A stretch of 7,899 bases of DNA. Origin: Bacteroidales bacterium (lineage in GTDB: Bacteria; Bacteroidota; Bacteroidia; Bacteroidales; Dysgonomonadaceae). Positions 1 through 5,874 of the stretch are shown here, in pieces. The DNA is taken from contig JAAYFR010000234.1 of NCBI GenBank assembly GCA_012728155.1, forward strand, positions 1-7,899, given 5' to 3'. How positions within the stretch are numbered: the first letter of the stretch is position 1; every line of letters begins with the position of its first letter. Below the pieces are notes generated by a model. The model made no database searches. It was not told the DNA's origin and saw only the letters and a program-made list of their open reading frames with translations. The position numbers were made by a program, and so were the translations under genes.

Positions 1-1
1 A

Positions 2-310
2 TATAAGGATGTTGTGGGCATCCATGAAGGCGGACTCACATACGCTCATGGAGCATGGAGGCCTACATTTAACAGTATAATGCGTAACAATACCGATGGC
101 TTCAATGCGCCATCGAGATTTGCCATCTACAAACCAATTATCCGTCTCTCTGAAGGTAGGGAAGCCACCTTTGAGGAGTTTGCCCAATTTGATGCACCCA
201 ACCTTGCGAAAACCCGCACCAAGTCAGCCGTAGCACCACAAGCCGAGAGCTTTAAACCAACGGCTCCTCCTGTATTTATAAGGGGTAGCTGGAAAGATGC
301 AGGAAAATAA
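2..310 (+). CDS. M64-like (IgA peptidase family) metallopeptidase, C-terminal fragment
   Basis: The reading frame is open from the first bases of the window and ends with TAA at 308-310, so only about the last 102 residues are present and the true start lies upstream. The visible part begins YKDVVGIHEGGLTYAHG, followed by a WRPTFNSIMRNN stretch and GFNAPSR. This resembles the C-terminal part of Bacteroidales M64 peptidases, where an EGG/EGA segment and an 'RP..nS.MR.N' segment follow the HExxH zinc site. The zinc site itself is outside the window, so catalytic competence cannot be judged. Members of the family are typically secreted or lipoprotein zinc peptidases. The last 35 residues are proline- and alanine-rich and look like a non-conserved tail. 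Family assignment is from memory of the motif and is moderately sure; the frame is secure. No clear terminator follows the stop codon. Confidence 0.7.
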   Translation, partial: YKDVVGIHEGGLTYAHGAWRPTFNSIMRNNTDGFNAPSRFAIYKPIIRLSEGREATFEEFAQFDAPNLAKTRTKSAVAPQAESFKPTAPPVFIRGSWKDAGK

Positions 311-382
311 AAAAATGGCATGCGGTCTATCCGGAAAATAGCGGCTAACTATCCCAAAAACATAAATAAGCAATAAAAAAGA

Positions 383-426
383 ATGTAAATTCACGGCAAA
401 TGTTTATATTTGCCGTGAATTTACAT
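383..426. promoter_or_regulatory. Perfect 19-bp inverted repeat, probable AbiEi operator
   Basis: Bases 383-401 (ATGTAAATTCACGGCAAAT) are the exact reverse complement of 408-426, with a 6-nt centre at 402-407. The palindrome ends 3 nt before the regulator start codon at 430. AbiEi-type antitoxins are known to repress their own operon by binding inverted repeats in the promoter, so this is the natural operator. The predicted transcript begins inside the right arm, so the full hairpin would not be in the mRNA, which argues for a DNA-level protein site rather than a terminator. No T-tract follows. Confidence 0.85.
405..412 (+). promoter_or_regulatory. Promoter -7 element of the abiE operon
   Basis: TATATTTG fits the Bacteroidota primary sigma -7 consensus TAnnTTTG exactly and sits at the centre of the inverted repeat. 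Transcription would start near 419, leaving a leader of only about 11 nt before the ATG at 430. No convincing -33 TTG-type element is visible upstream. The element is present only on the plus strand: the asymmetric centre of the palindrome does not give TAnnTTTG on the minus strand, so the promoter is unidirectional. Confidence 0.7.
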
Positions 427-429
427 ATT

Positions 430-1008
430 ATGAATAAGGAGACACTTATACAAAAGTTTAAAGAGAATAAAGGATGGCTACAGAGTAAGGACTTTGGCTA
501 TCAACCTGTCGTTTATTCCCTGCTTTATAAAATGATAGAAGCCAACGAAGTGGAAAAAATAAAAAAGGGGCTGTTTAAATATAATGAAGCGAACGATTAC
601 AATGAGCAGGAAGATATTGAAAGGTATTATCCCAATGCGGTTTTGTGTTTGTTTTCCGCATGGCATTTTTATCAACTTTCTACCACGGTACCTTTTCTGT
701 ATCATTTGGCAGTACCACACAAAGCTACTCCCACCAAGATTGATTATCCTCCTATAAAATTCTATTATTGGAGTGAAGAGCAATTTCGACTCGGTATTAG
801 TAACCAAGAAGAATTTAGAATATACGACATAGAAAAATCGGTGTGTGATGCTGTGAAATTTCGCAATAAAGTAGGTGATGAGATCACGTATGAAGTGTTG
901 AAAAACTATATGCAGTCTAAAGACCGAAATATTGAAAAGCTGATGAACTACGCGAAAAAAATGAGAATAGAGAAAATTATTACTCCTATGCTAAAACCTC
1001 TGATATGA
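430..1008 (+). CDS. abiEi: AbiEi-type transcriptional regulator / antitoxin of a type IV toxin-antitoxin system
   Basis: A 192-residue protein. Residues 1-50 read as a winged helix-turn-helix ending IKKGLFKYNE, matching the 'rGlY' wing end of AbiEi N-terminal domains. Residues 68-83 (PNAVLCLFSAWHFYQL) and 132-149 (YDIEKSVCDAVKFRNKVG) match the conserved C-terminal segments of the family. Known AbiEi proteins repress their own operon and counteract the AbiEii toxin without a stable complex. Start choice: an in-frame ATG exists at 400, but it lies upstream of the predicted transcription start (~419) and inside the operator, and residues encoded before 430 do not resemble the family, so ATG 430 is preferred. 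There is no Shine-Dalgarno upstream. The stop overlaps the next start as ATGA, indicating translational coupling. The gene is AT-rich (21 G/C in bases 541-600), unlike flanking genes, suggesting transfer. Confidence 0.88.
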   Translation: MNKETLIQKFKENKGWLQSKDFGYQPVVYSLLYKMIEANEVEKIKKGLFKYNEANDYNEQEDIERYYPNAVLCLFSAWHFYQLSTTVPFLYHLAVPHKATPTKIDYPPIKFYYWSEEQFRLGISNQEEFRIYDIEKSVCDAVKFRNKVGDEITYEVLKNYMQSKDRNIEKLMNYAKKMRIEKIITPMLKPLI

Positions 1009-1847
1009 GAAATGCAAAAGCATTGAGCATGAAATTACTGGAGTATTCCAGAAAATACAATGTCAATCATCAGATGATATTGATACGGTTTTTTCATGAG
1101 CGGTTGTTGTATCGTGTTTCTATTTCCGACTATCGGGAACATTTGTTTCTTAAAGGGGGAAATTTGTTGTATTCATTTCAAGGATATTCTGCAAGACCGA
1201 CTGTCGATATTGATTTTTTGGGAAGTAGAATTTCGAGTGAAATAGAAGATATAAGAAGAATGTTTCTTCAAATCATTACAATTGATGGAAACGATGCGGT
1301 TATTTTTCGACCGGAAACTTTAGTAGTAACTGAAATCAACGAACAAAATGAATACATGGGTATTCGTGTAAAAGTAACAGCGCAGTTAGCCAATATCAAG
1401 CATAACATTCAAATAGATATCGGTTTTGGAGATATTATTATACCAGCTCCATACACTCTTCTCTATCCTGTTCTGTTAGAAGAACTCGCGAGTCCGATCA
1501 TTCGGGCTTATACACTAGAGACGGTAATTGCGGAAAAGCTACAGGCGATAATTGTATTGGCGCAATTAAATGGCCGTATGAAAGATTTCTACGATATCTA
1601 CACTCTTCTTACAACAGGGCAAATAGATATTGAAATAGTAAAGGACGCTATTAAGGAGACTTTCAACAATAGGGGTACACCCTTAAATTTTGATTCAGTG
1701 GTATTTTCTGAAGATTTTTATCGTGATACCCAGCGACTCAGAATGTGGAAAGCTTTTCTACGTAAAATCAACGTGGAAGATATTCCTTTTGAAAATGTAG
1801 TAGAAACTATTCATCAACTTGTGAGAGAATTAGATGATAAAGAATAA
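1005..1847 (+). CDS. abiEii: AbiEii-type nucleotidyltransferase toxin (DUF1814 family)
   Basis: A 280-residue protein of the polymerase-beta-like nucleotidyltransferase superfamily. Residues 49-52 (LKGG) and 64-70 (RPTVDID) form the metal/nucleotide-binding signature with D68 and D70. A further acidic strand is at 136-143 (QIDIGFGD, D138). Residues 172-181 (ETVIAEKLQA) and 190-199 (GRMKDFYDIY) are the characteristic AbiEii motifs with K178, R191, K193, D194 and D197. All key motifs are present, so the toxin looks intact. Family members inhibit growth as type IV toxins and give phage abortive infection; characterised relatives transfer nucleotides, in some cases onto tRNA 3' ends. The substrate of this one is not evident. 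It follows the regulator with a 4-bp ATGA overlap and shares its AT-rich composition (18 G/C in 1201-1260). The stop lies just before the dacB promoter. Confidence 0.92.
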   Translation: MRNAKALSMKLLEYSRKYNVNHQMILIRFFHERLLYRVSISDYREHLFLKGGNLLYSFQGYSARPTVDIDFLGSRISSEIEDIRRMFLQIITIDGNDAVIFRPETLVVTEINEQNEYMGIRVKVTAQLANIKHNIQIDIGFGDIIIPAPYTLLYPVLLEELASPIIRAYTLETVIAEKLQAIIVLAQLNGRMKDFYDIYTLLTTGQIDIEIVKDAIKETFNNRGTPLNFDSVVFSEDFYRDTQRLRMWKAFLRKINVEDIPFENVVETIHQLVRELDDKE

Positions 1848-1852
1848 TGTTG

Positions 1853-1860
1853 TATATTTG
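1853..1860 (+). promoter_or_regulatory. Promoter -7 element of dacB
   Basis: TATATTTG matches TAnnTTTG exactly, 5 nt after the abiEii stop codon. Transcription would start near 1867, between the toxin stop and the dacB ATG at 1885. No clear -33 element is seen at the expected distance. The element makes dacB independent of the abiE operon, although read-through from abiE is possible because no terminator separates them. Confidence 0.6.
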
Positions 1861-1884
1861 ACTCATCGATATAAAATGAGGATT

Positions 1885-3336
1885 ATGAAAAAATCTCTCC
1901 TTACTGTTATTCTTCTTTTAGGAACTTCGTTTGGCTATTCGCAGATGGCATTGCAACGGTTTATCAATCATCCTGCATTGAAGCACGCCTCCGTGGGAGT
2001 TTCGGTAGTGGAACTGGAAACCGGAAAAAGTGTTGCAGCGCATGATGCGGAAAAATCGCTTACCCCGGCATCAATACTAAAACTGATTACTACTGCTACG
2101 GCGTTGGAAACCTTTGGTGATAACTACCGCTTCAATACAGAGGTGGCACTCGATGCCGATAATCCTTCCCGTATCCTGGTCTTTGGTACCGGTGATCCCA
2201 CCCTGGGAAGTGATGCCTTCGGGGAAAACCGGTATGCTTTTTTTATGAATAGTGCCGAAGCGATTGGAAAGGTGCTTTCGAAGGAGAAGGCATACACCCT
2301 TTATGTAGTGGATAATCTGTTCGGTTATGATGGGATAGCACCCGGGTGGACATGGATTGATATGGGAAACTATTATGCTGCCGGCACCTATGGTATCAGC
2401 ATCTTTGATAATAGCTATCGCCTGTTTTTCAACACGACTGACAGGGAGGGTGGTCCGAAAATCCTGCGAACGGATCCCGAAATAAAGGGATTGACCATGC
2501 GTAATCTGCTTTCGCTGAACAACTCCGGACAGGATAACGGTTATATCTATGGAGCGCCATTTTCCTACGATCGGGAGGTGAGAGGAAATATCCCCGCCGG
2601 AAGGACGGAATTCAGTATCAAGGGGGATATTCCCGATCCGGGGCTGATGTTGGGACAAACGTTGGCCAATTATCTTTCCCATTCCGGTTTCAAAATAACC
2701 GCAGTGAATACCGCCCGTAACGATTATTTGTCGGCAGATCGTGCAGCAGACCCGAGAGAGGTTGCTCTTCGTGCGGAGAAAGTGATCTTTACACAGGTCT
2801 CCCGCCCCATGAAAGATATCATCAGGGAGGTGAATGTGGAGAGTAATAACCACTATACAGAGCACCTGATTCGTACCCTTGGACGCTATAGTAAAAATGA
2901 TATATATAGCGATCCGTTGGAGGCGGGCATTGAATATGTAGAGGAGTTTTGGAAAGCGAGGGGAATTGCAACCTCCTCACTGACAATGTATGACGGATGT
3001 GGGTTGGCACCTCAAGATGCTGTCAGCGCGCAGCTCCTGACAGAGCTGCTGCTTTATATGTATAACGAGAGCGACCATTCATCAGTCTTTCTCAATTCAC
3101 TGCCCAAGGCAGGGCAGGAGGGAACGGTACGCAGCTTCCTGCGCGACACCAGGTTGAGTGGGAAAGTATTTGTGAAGAGTGGCAGCATTGGCGGAGTGCA
3201 ATGTTTTGCCGGCTATCTCATCGAAGGAAACAAAAAATATGCTTTTTGCGTGATGGTGAACAAGTTCAACGGCAGCCGATCTCAGGTGAGGGCTGCCATA
3301 GAACAGTTCCTGCTCTCATTGGAGGGGAATAATTAA
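1885..3336 (+). CDS. dacB: D-alanyl-D-alanine carboxypeptidase/endopeptidase, PBP4 type (peptidase S13)
   Basis: Periplasmic serine peptidase that trims or cleaves peptidoglycan stem peptides. From ATG 1885 it has 483 residues, normal for the family, and begins with a signal peptide (MKKSLLTVILLLGTSFGYSQ, about residues 1-20). The three penicillin-binding motifs are present: SxxK as S63-I-L-K66 within TPASILKL, SxN as S320-N-N, and KSG at 431-433 in place of KTG. The family segments GTGDPTLGS (about 101-109) and DGCGLAP (about 370-376; usually DGSGLS) are also seen. Start choice: in-frame ATGs at 1834 and 1876 exist. The one at 1834 overlaps the toxin gene and lies upstream of the predicted transcription start; 1876 would add only MRI. 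AGGA at 1879-1882 lies very close to ATG 1885, so 1876 cannot be excluded. GC content is about 52% in sampled blocks, unlike the AT-rich cassette before it. Convergent with the FKBP gene. Confidence 0.93.
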   Translation: MKKSLLTVILLLGTSFGYSQMALQRFINHPALKHASVGVSVVELETGKSVAAHDAEKSLTPASILKLITTATALETFGDNYRFNTEVALDADNPSRILVFGTGDPTLGSDAFGENRYAFFMNSAEAIGKVLSKEKAYTLYVVDNLFGYDGIAPGWTWIDMGNYYAAGTYGISIFDNSYRLFFNTTDREGGPKILRTDPEIKGLTMRNLLSLNNSGQDNGYIYGAPFSYDREVRGNIPAGRTEFSIKGDIPDPGLMLGQTLANYLSHSGFKITAVNTARNDYLSADRAADPREVALRAEKVIFTQVSRPMKDIIREVNVESNNHYTEHLIRTLGRYSKNDIYSDPLEAGIEYVEEFWKARGIATSSLTMYDGCGLAPQDAVSAQLLTELLLYMYNESDHSSVFLNSLPKAGQEGTVRSFLRDTRLSGKVFVKSGSIGGVQCFAGYLIEGNKKYAFCVMVNKFNGSRSQVRAAIEQFLLSLEGNN

Positions 3337-3381
3337 AATGCTGTTGGATCATATTGCAGATCACGAGAAAAAAAGATCTCT

Positions 3382-3945
3382 TTACTTGATGATACCGACC
3401 AGCTCAATTTCAAAAACCAGTGTCGTGTAGGGCTCTATGCTCCCTTTCTTGACAGATCCATATCCCAGTTCCCAAGGTATCCATATCTCCCATTTATCGC
3501 CCACCTGCATATATTGCAGTGCGGTATAAAAACCCTCGATAAGTCCACCGGTTGAACTATCCATGGGGTTGATGTGGAATGAACTGGGGATATTGTTCCT
3601 GTTCTCTGTAGAGTCGAATATATACTTATTATATACCGTTTCTCCCTTATTATTGAGATAGGTATCGCCCAACGACCACTGGCGTTTGAACCATCCGGTA
3701 TACAGTACTTTCACCTTGTCGGTAAAAAAGGGAGTCTCCCCATCACCCGATTTAAGCTCCTTATACATGATGTAGCCATTTGTAGAGGGTGCGTTGATTC
3801 GGGTGTATTCTGAATTGGCAGTGATTTTTGCGAACTGTGCTTCATTATCGATTTTCCATAGGTCGTCGAACGTCTCTCTCTTATCGCACGAGATAAAGAG
3901 GAGAAAAGCACAGAAACTGAGAAGCATTGATATTTGTCTCTTCAT
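3382..3945 (-). CDS. FKBP-type peptidyl-prolyl cis-trans isomerase, lipoprotein
   Basis: A 187-residue protein with a lipoprotein signal peptide: MKRQ, a hydrophobic stretch, and lipobox LFISC with C20 as the lipidated cysteine followed by DKRE. It is therefore probably membrane-anchored in the envelope and assists folding of exported proteins. The FKBP fold occupies about residues 75-187: VKVLYTGW (78-85), IFDS (109-112), GGLIEGFYTALQYMQVGD (133-150), WEIWIPWELGYG (152-163) and TLVFEIELVGI (175-185). Aligning from memory to FKBP12, D111, Y162 and F178 keep active-site residues, whereas the Trp at the pocket base appears as F139. About 25 extra residues (86-108) separate YTGW from FDS, longer than the canonical loop. 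It starts 19 bp after the glyQS stop with no obvious Shine-Dalgarno, so it is probably co-transcribed with glyQS. Confidence 0.93.
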   Translation of the reverse strand: MKRQISMLLSFCAFLLFISCDKRETFDDLWKIDNEAQFAKITANSEYTRINAPSTNGYIMYKELKSGDGETPFFTDKVKVLYTGWFKRQWSLGDTYLNNKGETVYNKYIFDSTENRNNIPSSFHINPMDSSTGGLIEGFYTALQYMQVGDKWEIWIPWELGYGSVKKGSIEPYTTLVFEIELVGIIK

Positions 3946-3964
3946 TGTGGTGGTTTTTTATGCT

Positions 3965-5509
3965 TTATAGTGATAGCTGTTTCAGCAAATTCTTCATATT
4001 GGTTTTCTCGGAAATGGTGTGCTGTAACAAGTCGATGGATACTCGCTCCTGTTCCATCGTGTCGCGATAACGGACGGTCACCTTGTTGTCGATGAGCGTC
4101 TGATGGTCGATAGTGGCACAGAAAGGGGTGCCAATGGCATCCTGACGGCGGTAGCGCTTGCCGATGCTGTCTTTTTCGTCATATTGACAGGCGAAGTTGA
4201 ATTTCAGATCCTCCATAATTGCACGCGCTTTCTCTGCTAAACCATCTTTTTTTACCAAAGGGAGAATGGCCAATTTAACAGGTGCAAGGGTGGGGGGGAG
4301 TTTTAGCAACACACGGGTCTCGCCACCTTCCAATTTCTCTTCGTGATAAGAACCGGCAAGGACTGAGAGAAACATCCTGTCCAGTCCGATGGAGGTCTCT
4401 ACCACATAGGGCACGTAGGATTTGCCCAGCTCCGGATCGAAATATTGTAACTTTTTCACGGAATATTTTTCGTGTTGACTCAGGTCGAAATCGGTGCGCG
4501 AATGGATACCTTCTACCTCCTTGAAACCGAAAGGCATTTCAAATTCCACATCGGTTGCGGCATTGGCATAGTGAGCCAGCTTGTCGTGATCGTGGAACCT
4601 GTATTTATCTGCTCCGAAGCCTAATGCCTGGTGCCATCTCATTCGAAGCTGCTTCCAATGCTCAAACCATTTCAACTCCTCACCGGGAGCCACGAAGAAC
4701 TGCATCTCCATCTGCTCGAACTCCCGCATCCGGAAGATAAACTGACGGGCTACAATCTCGTTGCGGAATGCTTTCCCTATCTGAGCGATGCCAAACGGTA
4801 TCTTCATCCGCCCGGTTTTTTGTACATTCAGGAAATTTACGAAGATACCTTGCGCGGTTTCGGGACGTAGGTAGACCTTCATCGCACCATCGGCGGTAGA
4901 TCCCATCTCGGTGGAGAACATCAGGTTAAACTGTCGTACTTCGGTCCAATTCCGTGTGCCGCTGATGGGGCAAACAATCTCGCAATCGATAATAATTTGC
5001 CGGAGTTCCTCCAGGTTGTTGTCATTCAGTGCTTTGGCAAATCGAGCGTGAATCTCATCCCGTTTCTGCCGATTTTCCAATACCCGGGGATTGGTCTCGA
5101 GGAACATCGCCTCGTCGAACTGGTCGCCGAACCGTTTTGCCGCTTTCTCTACCTCTTTCTTTATTTTTTCGTCGAATTTGGCCAGATGATCTTCAATCAA
5201 CACATCGGCGCGGTACCGTTTTTTACTCTCTTTGTTGTCGATAAGCGGATCATTGAACGCATCCACATGCCCCGATGCCTTCCAGATGGTGGGATGCATA
5301 AAGATGGCGGAATCAATCCCCACCACATTCTCATGCAACAGCACCATGCTGTCCCACCAATATTTTTTTATGTTGTTCTTGAGTTCTACCCCCATCTGTC
5401 CGTAATCATACACGGCGCTCAATCCGTCGTAAATCTCACTCGACTGGAATACAAATCCATACTCCTTGCAATGCGATACCAGCTTCTTAAAAAGATCCTC
5501 TTGTGCCAT
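3965..5509 (-). CDS. glyQS: Glycyl-tRNA synthetase, dimeric (alpha2) type
   Basis: Cytoplasmic class II aminoacyl-tRNA synthetase charging tRNA-Gly with glycine (often also named glyS). From ATG 5509 it has 514 residues, as expected for the alpha2 type used by Bacteroidota rather than the alpha2-beta2 type. It opens MAQEDLFKKLVSHCKEYGF, typical of the group. Class II landmarks are visible: WKASGHVDAFNDP (about 76-88), motif 2 AFRNEIVARQFIFRMREFEQ (247-266) with its arginines, and motif 3 ETSIGLDR (371-378). The anticodon-binding domain runs from about 410 to 500. Start choice: an in-frame GTG at 5554 would add 15 residues that do not resemble the family and lie within a predicted leader hairpin; ATG 5509 has AGAGGA 5 nt upstream. 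It is the first gene of a probable two-gene operon with the FKBP lipoprotein. Confidence 0.98.
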   Translation of the reverse strand: MAQEDLFKKLVSHCKEYGFVFQSSEIYDGLSAVYDYGQMGVELKNNIKKYWWDSMVLLHENVVGIDSAIFMHPTIWKASGHVDAFNDPLIDNKESKKRYRADVLIEDHLAKFDEKIKKEVEKAAKRFGDQFDEAMFLETNPRVLENRQKRDEIHARFAKALNDNNLEELRQIIIDCEIVCPISGTRNWTEVRQFNLMFSTEMGSTADGAMKVYLRPETAQGIFVNFLNVQKTGRMKIPFGIAQIGKAFRNEIVARQFIFRMREFEQMEMQFFVAPGEELKWFEHWKQLRMRWHQALGFGADKYRFHDHDKLAHYANAATDVEFEMPFGFKEVEGIHSRTDFDLSQHEKYSVKKLQYFDPELGKSYVPYVVETSIGLDRMFLSVLAGSYHEEKLEGGETRVLLKLPPTLAPVKLAILPLVKKDGLAEKARAIMEDLKFNFACQYDEKDSIGKRYRRQDAIGTPFCATIDHQTLIDNKVTVRYRDTMEQERVSIDLLQHTISEKTNMKNLLKQLSL

Positions 5510-5514
5510 AAATT

Positions 5515-5520
5515 TCCTCT
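5515..5520 (-). promoter_or_regulatory. Ribosome-binding site of glyQS
   Basis: On the minus strand AGAGGA stands 5 nt before ATG 5509. It supports this start over the upstream in-frame GTG at 5554. A clear Shine-Dalgarno is notable because the other starts in this window mostly lack one. Confidence 0.65.
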
Positions 5521-5521
5521 C

Positions 5522-5557
5522 CGGGTACCTCACCTGTCGTTGATCAGGTTTCACCCG
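5522..5557 (-). promoter_or_regulatory. Interrupted stem-loop in the glyQS leader
   Basis: CGGGT (5522-5526) pairs with ACCCG (5553-5557), and ACCTG (5532-5536) pairs with CAGGT (5545-5549). The two 5-bp helices are separated by a 5/3-nt internal loop and capped by an 8-nt loop. The structure ends 1 nt from the AGAGGA ribosome-binding site, so it could influence glyQS translation. No known glycine riboswitch or T-box features are recognised. It may be chance. Confidence 0.35.
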
Positions 5558-5597
5558 CCTTACATTATATCAGTTTTTAAATCTAATTTCCAGCCTG

Positions 5598-5605
5598 CAA
5601 AGTAA
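5598..5605 (-). promoter_or_regulatory. Probable promoter -7 element of glyQS
   Basis: Read on the minus strand this is TTACTTTG, one mismatch from TAnnTTTG. A run of nine A residues on the minus strand (plus-strand T 5608-5616) lies just upstream. Transcription would begin near 5591, giving a leader of about 80 nt that contains the stem-loop. Confidence 0.45.
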
Positions 5606-5690
5606 ACTTTTTTTTTCCATATTCCAGCTATCATTGTTCTTAAAGATAAATAATGATGGGCTACAGGAGAAATGCTACGCAGAAAAATAG
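5606..5690. other. Spacer between divergent promoters
   Basis: Between the glyQS and flippase promoter elements there is no credible gene. The stretch holds the T9 run (5608-5616) and an AT-rich segment with a weak 6-bp ATCATT/AATGAT inverted match that is not convincing. Confidence 0.5.
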
Positions 5691-5698
5691 TACCTTTG
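5691..5698 (+). promoter_or_regulatory. Promoter -7 element of the flippase gene
   Basis: TACCTTTG matches TAnnTTTG exactly and is followed by C, as is common in Bacteroidota promoters. Transcription would begin near 5705, so the leader to ATG 5875 would be about 170 nt and would contain all three repeat blocks. No clear -33 element is seen. Confidence 0.6.
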
Positions 5699-5720
5699 CC
5701 ATCGTTGAAAATTAAAAGTT

Positions 5721-5763
5721 AAGAATTAATTAAGAATTAATTAAGAATTAAGAATTAAGAATT
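5721..5763 (+). repeat. AAGAATT-type tandem repeat
   Basis: Two exact 11-bp units AAGAATTAATT (5721-5731, 5732-5742) are followed by three exact 7-bp units AAGAATT (5743-5763). The 11-mer is the 7-mer plus AATT. The 10-mer ATTAAAAGTT flanks the array on both sides (5711-5720 and 5761-5770). It lies in the predicted untranslated leader of the flippase mRNA. Confidence 0.9.
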
Positions 5764-5771
5764 AAAAGTTG

Positions 5772-5796
5772 GAAGTGAAGAAGTATAAGAAGTAGA
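5772..5796 (+). repeat. GAAGT-type degenerate repeat
   Basis: Three successive related units: GAAGTGAA (5772-5779), GAAGTATAA (5780-5788) and GAAGTAGA (5789-5796). The block sits between two stronger arrays. Its AGTGAA (5774-5779) is the reverse complement of the TTCACT found in each TTCACTA unit downstream. Confidence 0.55.
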
Positions 5797-5808
5797 GAAT
5801 CTCAAATT

Positions 5809-5864
<56 letters not shown>

Positions 5865-5874
5865 TCAAATAGAT

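Noticed and set aside
383..426. Rho-independent terminator for the M64-like gene
   Set aside because: The stem is AT-rich and symmetric with no T-tract, and it contains a promoter element; an operator explains it better.
400..429. Upstream ATG at 400 as the abiEi start
   Set aside because: It lies inside the operator palindrome and upstream of the predicted transcription start; the extra residues do not resemble the family.
2077..2865. Long minus-strand open frame (262 codons) opposite dacB
   Set aside because: It lies wholly antisense to a gene with all S13 motifs, and its translation shows no recognisable domain; it is a shadow frame.
3337..3381. Bidirectional terminator between convergent dacB and the FKBP gene
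   Set aside because: Only 4-5 bp GATC/AGATC matches with long loops are seen; no convincing stem with a T-tract on either strand.
5510..5554. GTG at 5554 as an extended glyQS start
   Set aside because: ATG 5509 has a good ribosome-binding site and begins with the family's usual N-terminus.
4997..5605. Plus-strand open frame (202 codons) opposite the glyQS 5' part
   Set aside because: It is antisense to the conserved N-terminal part of glycyl-tRNA synthetase; no start signals or recognisable family.
5631..5657. ATCATT/AATGAT inverted match upstream of the flippase promoter
   Set aside because: Six A/T-rich base pairs around a long loop are expected by chance in AT-rich DNA.
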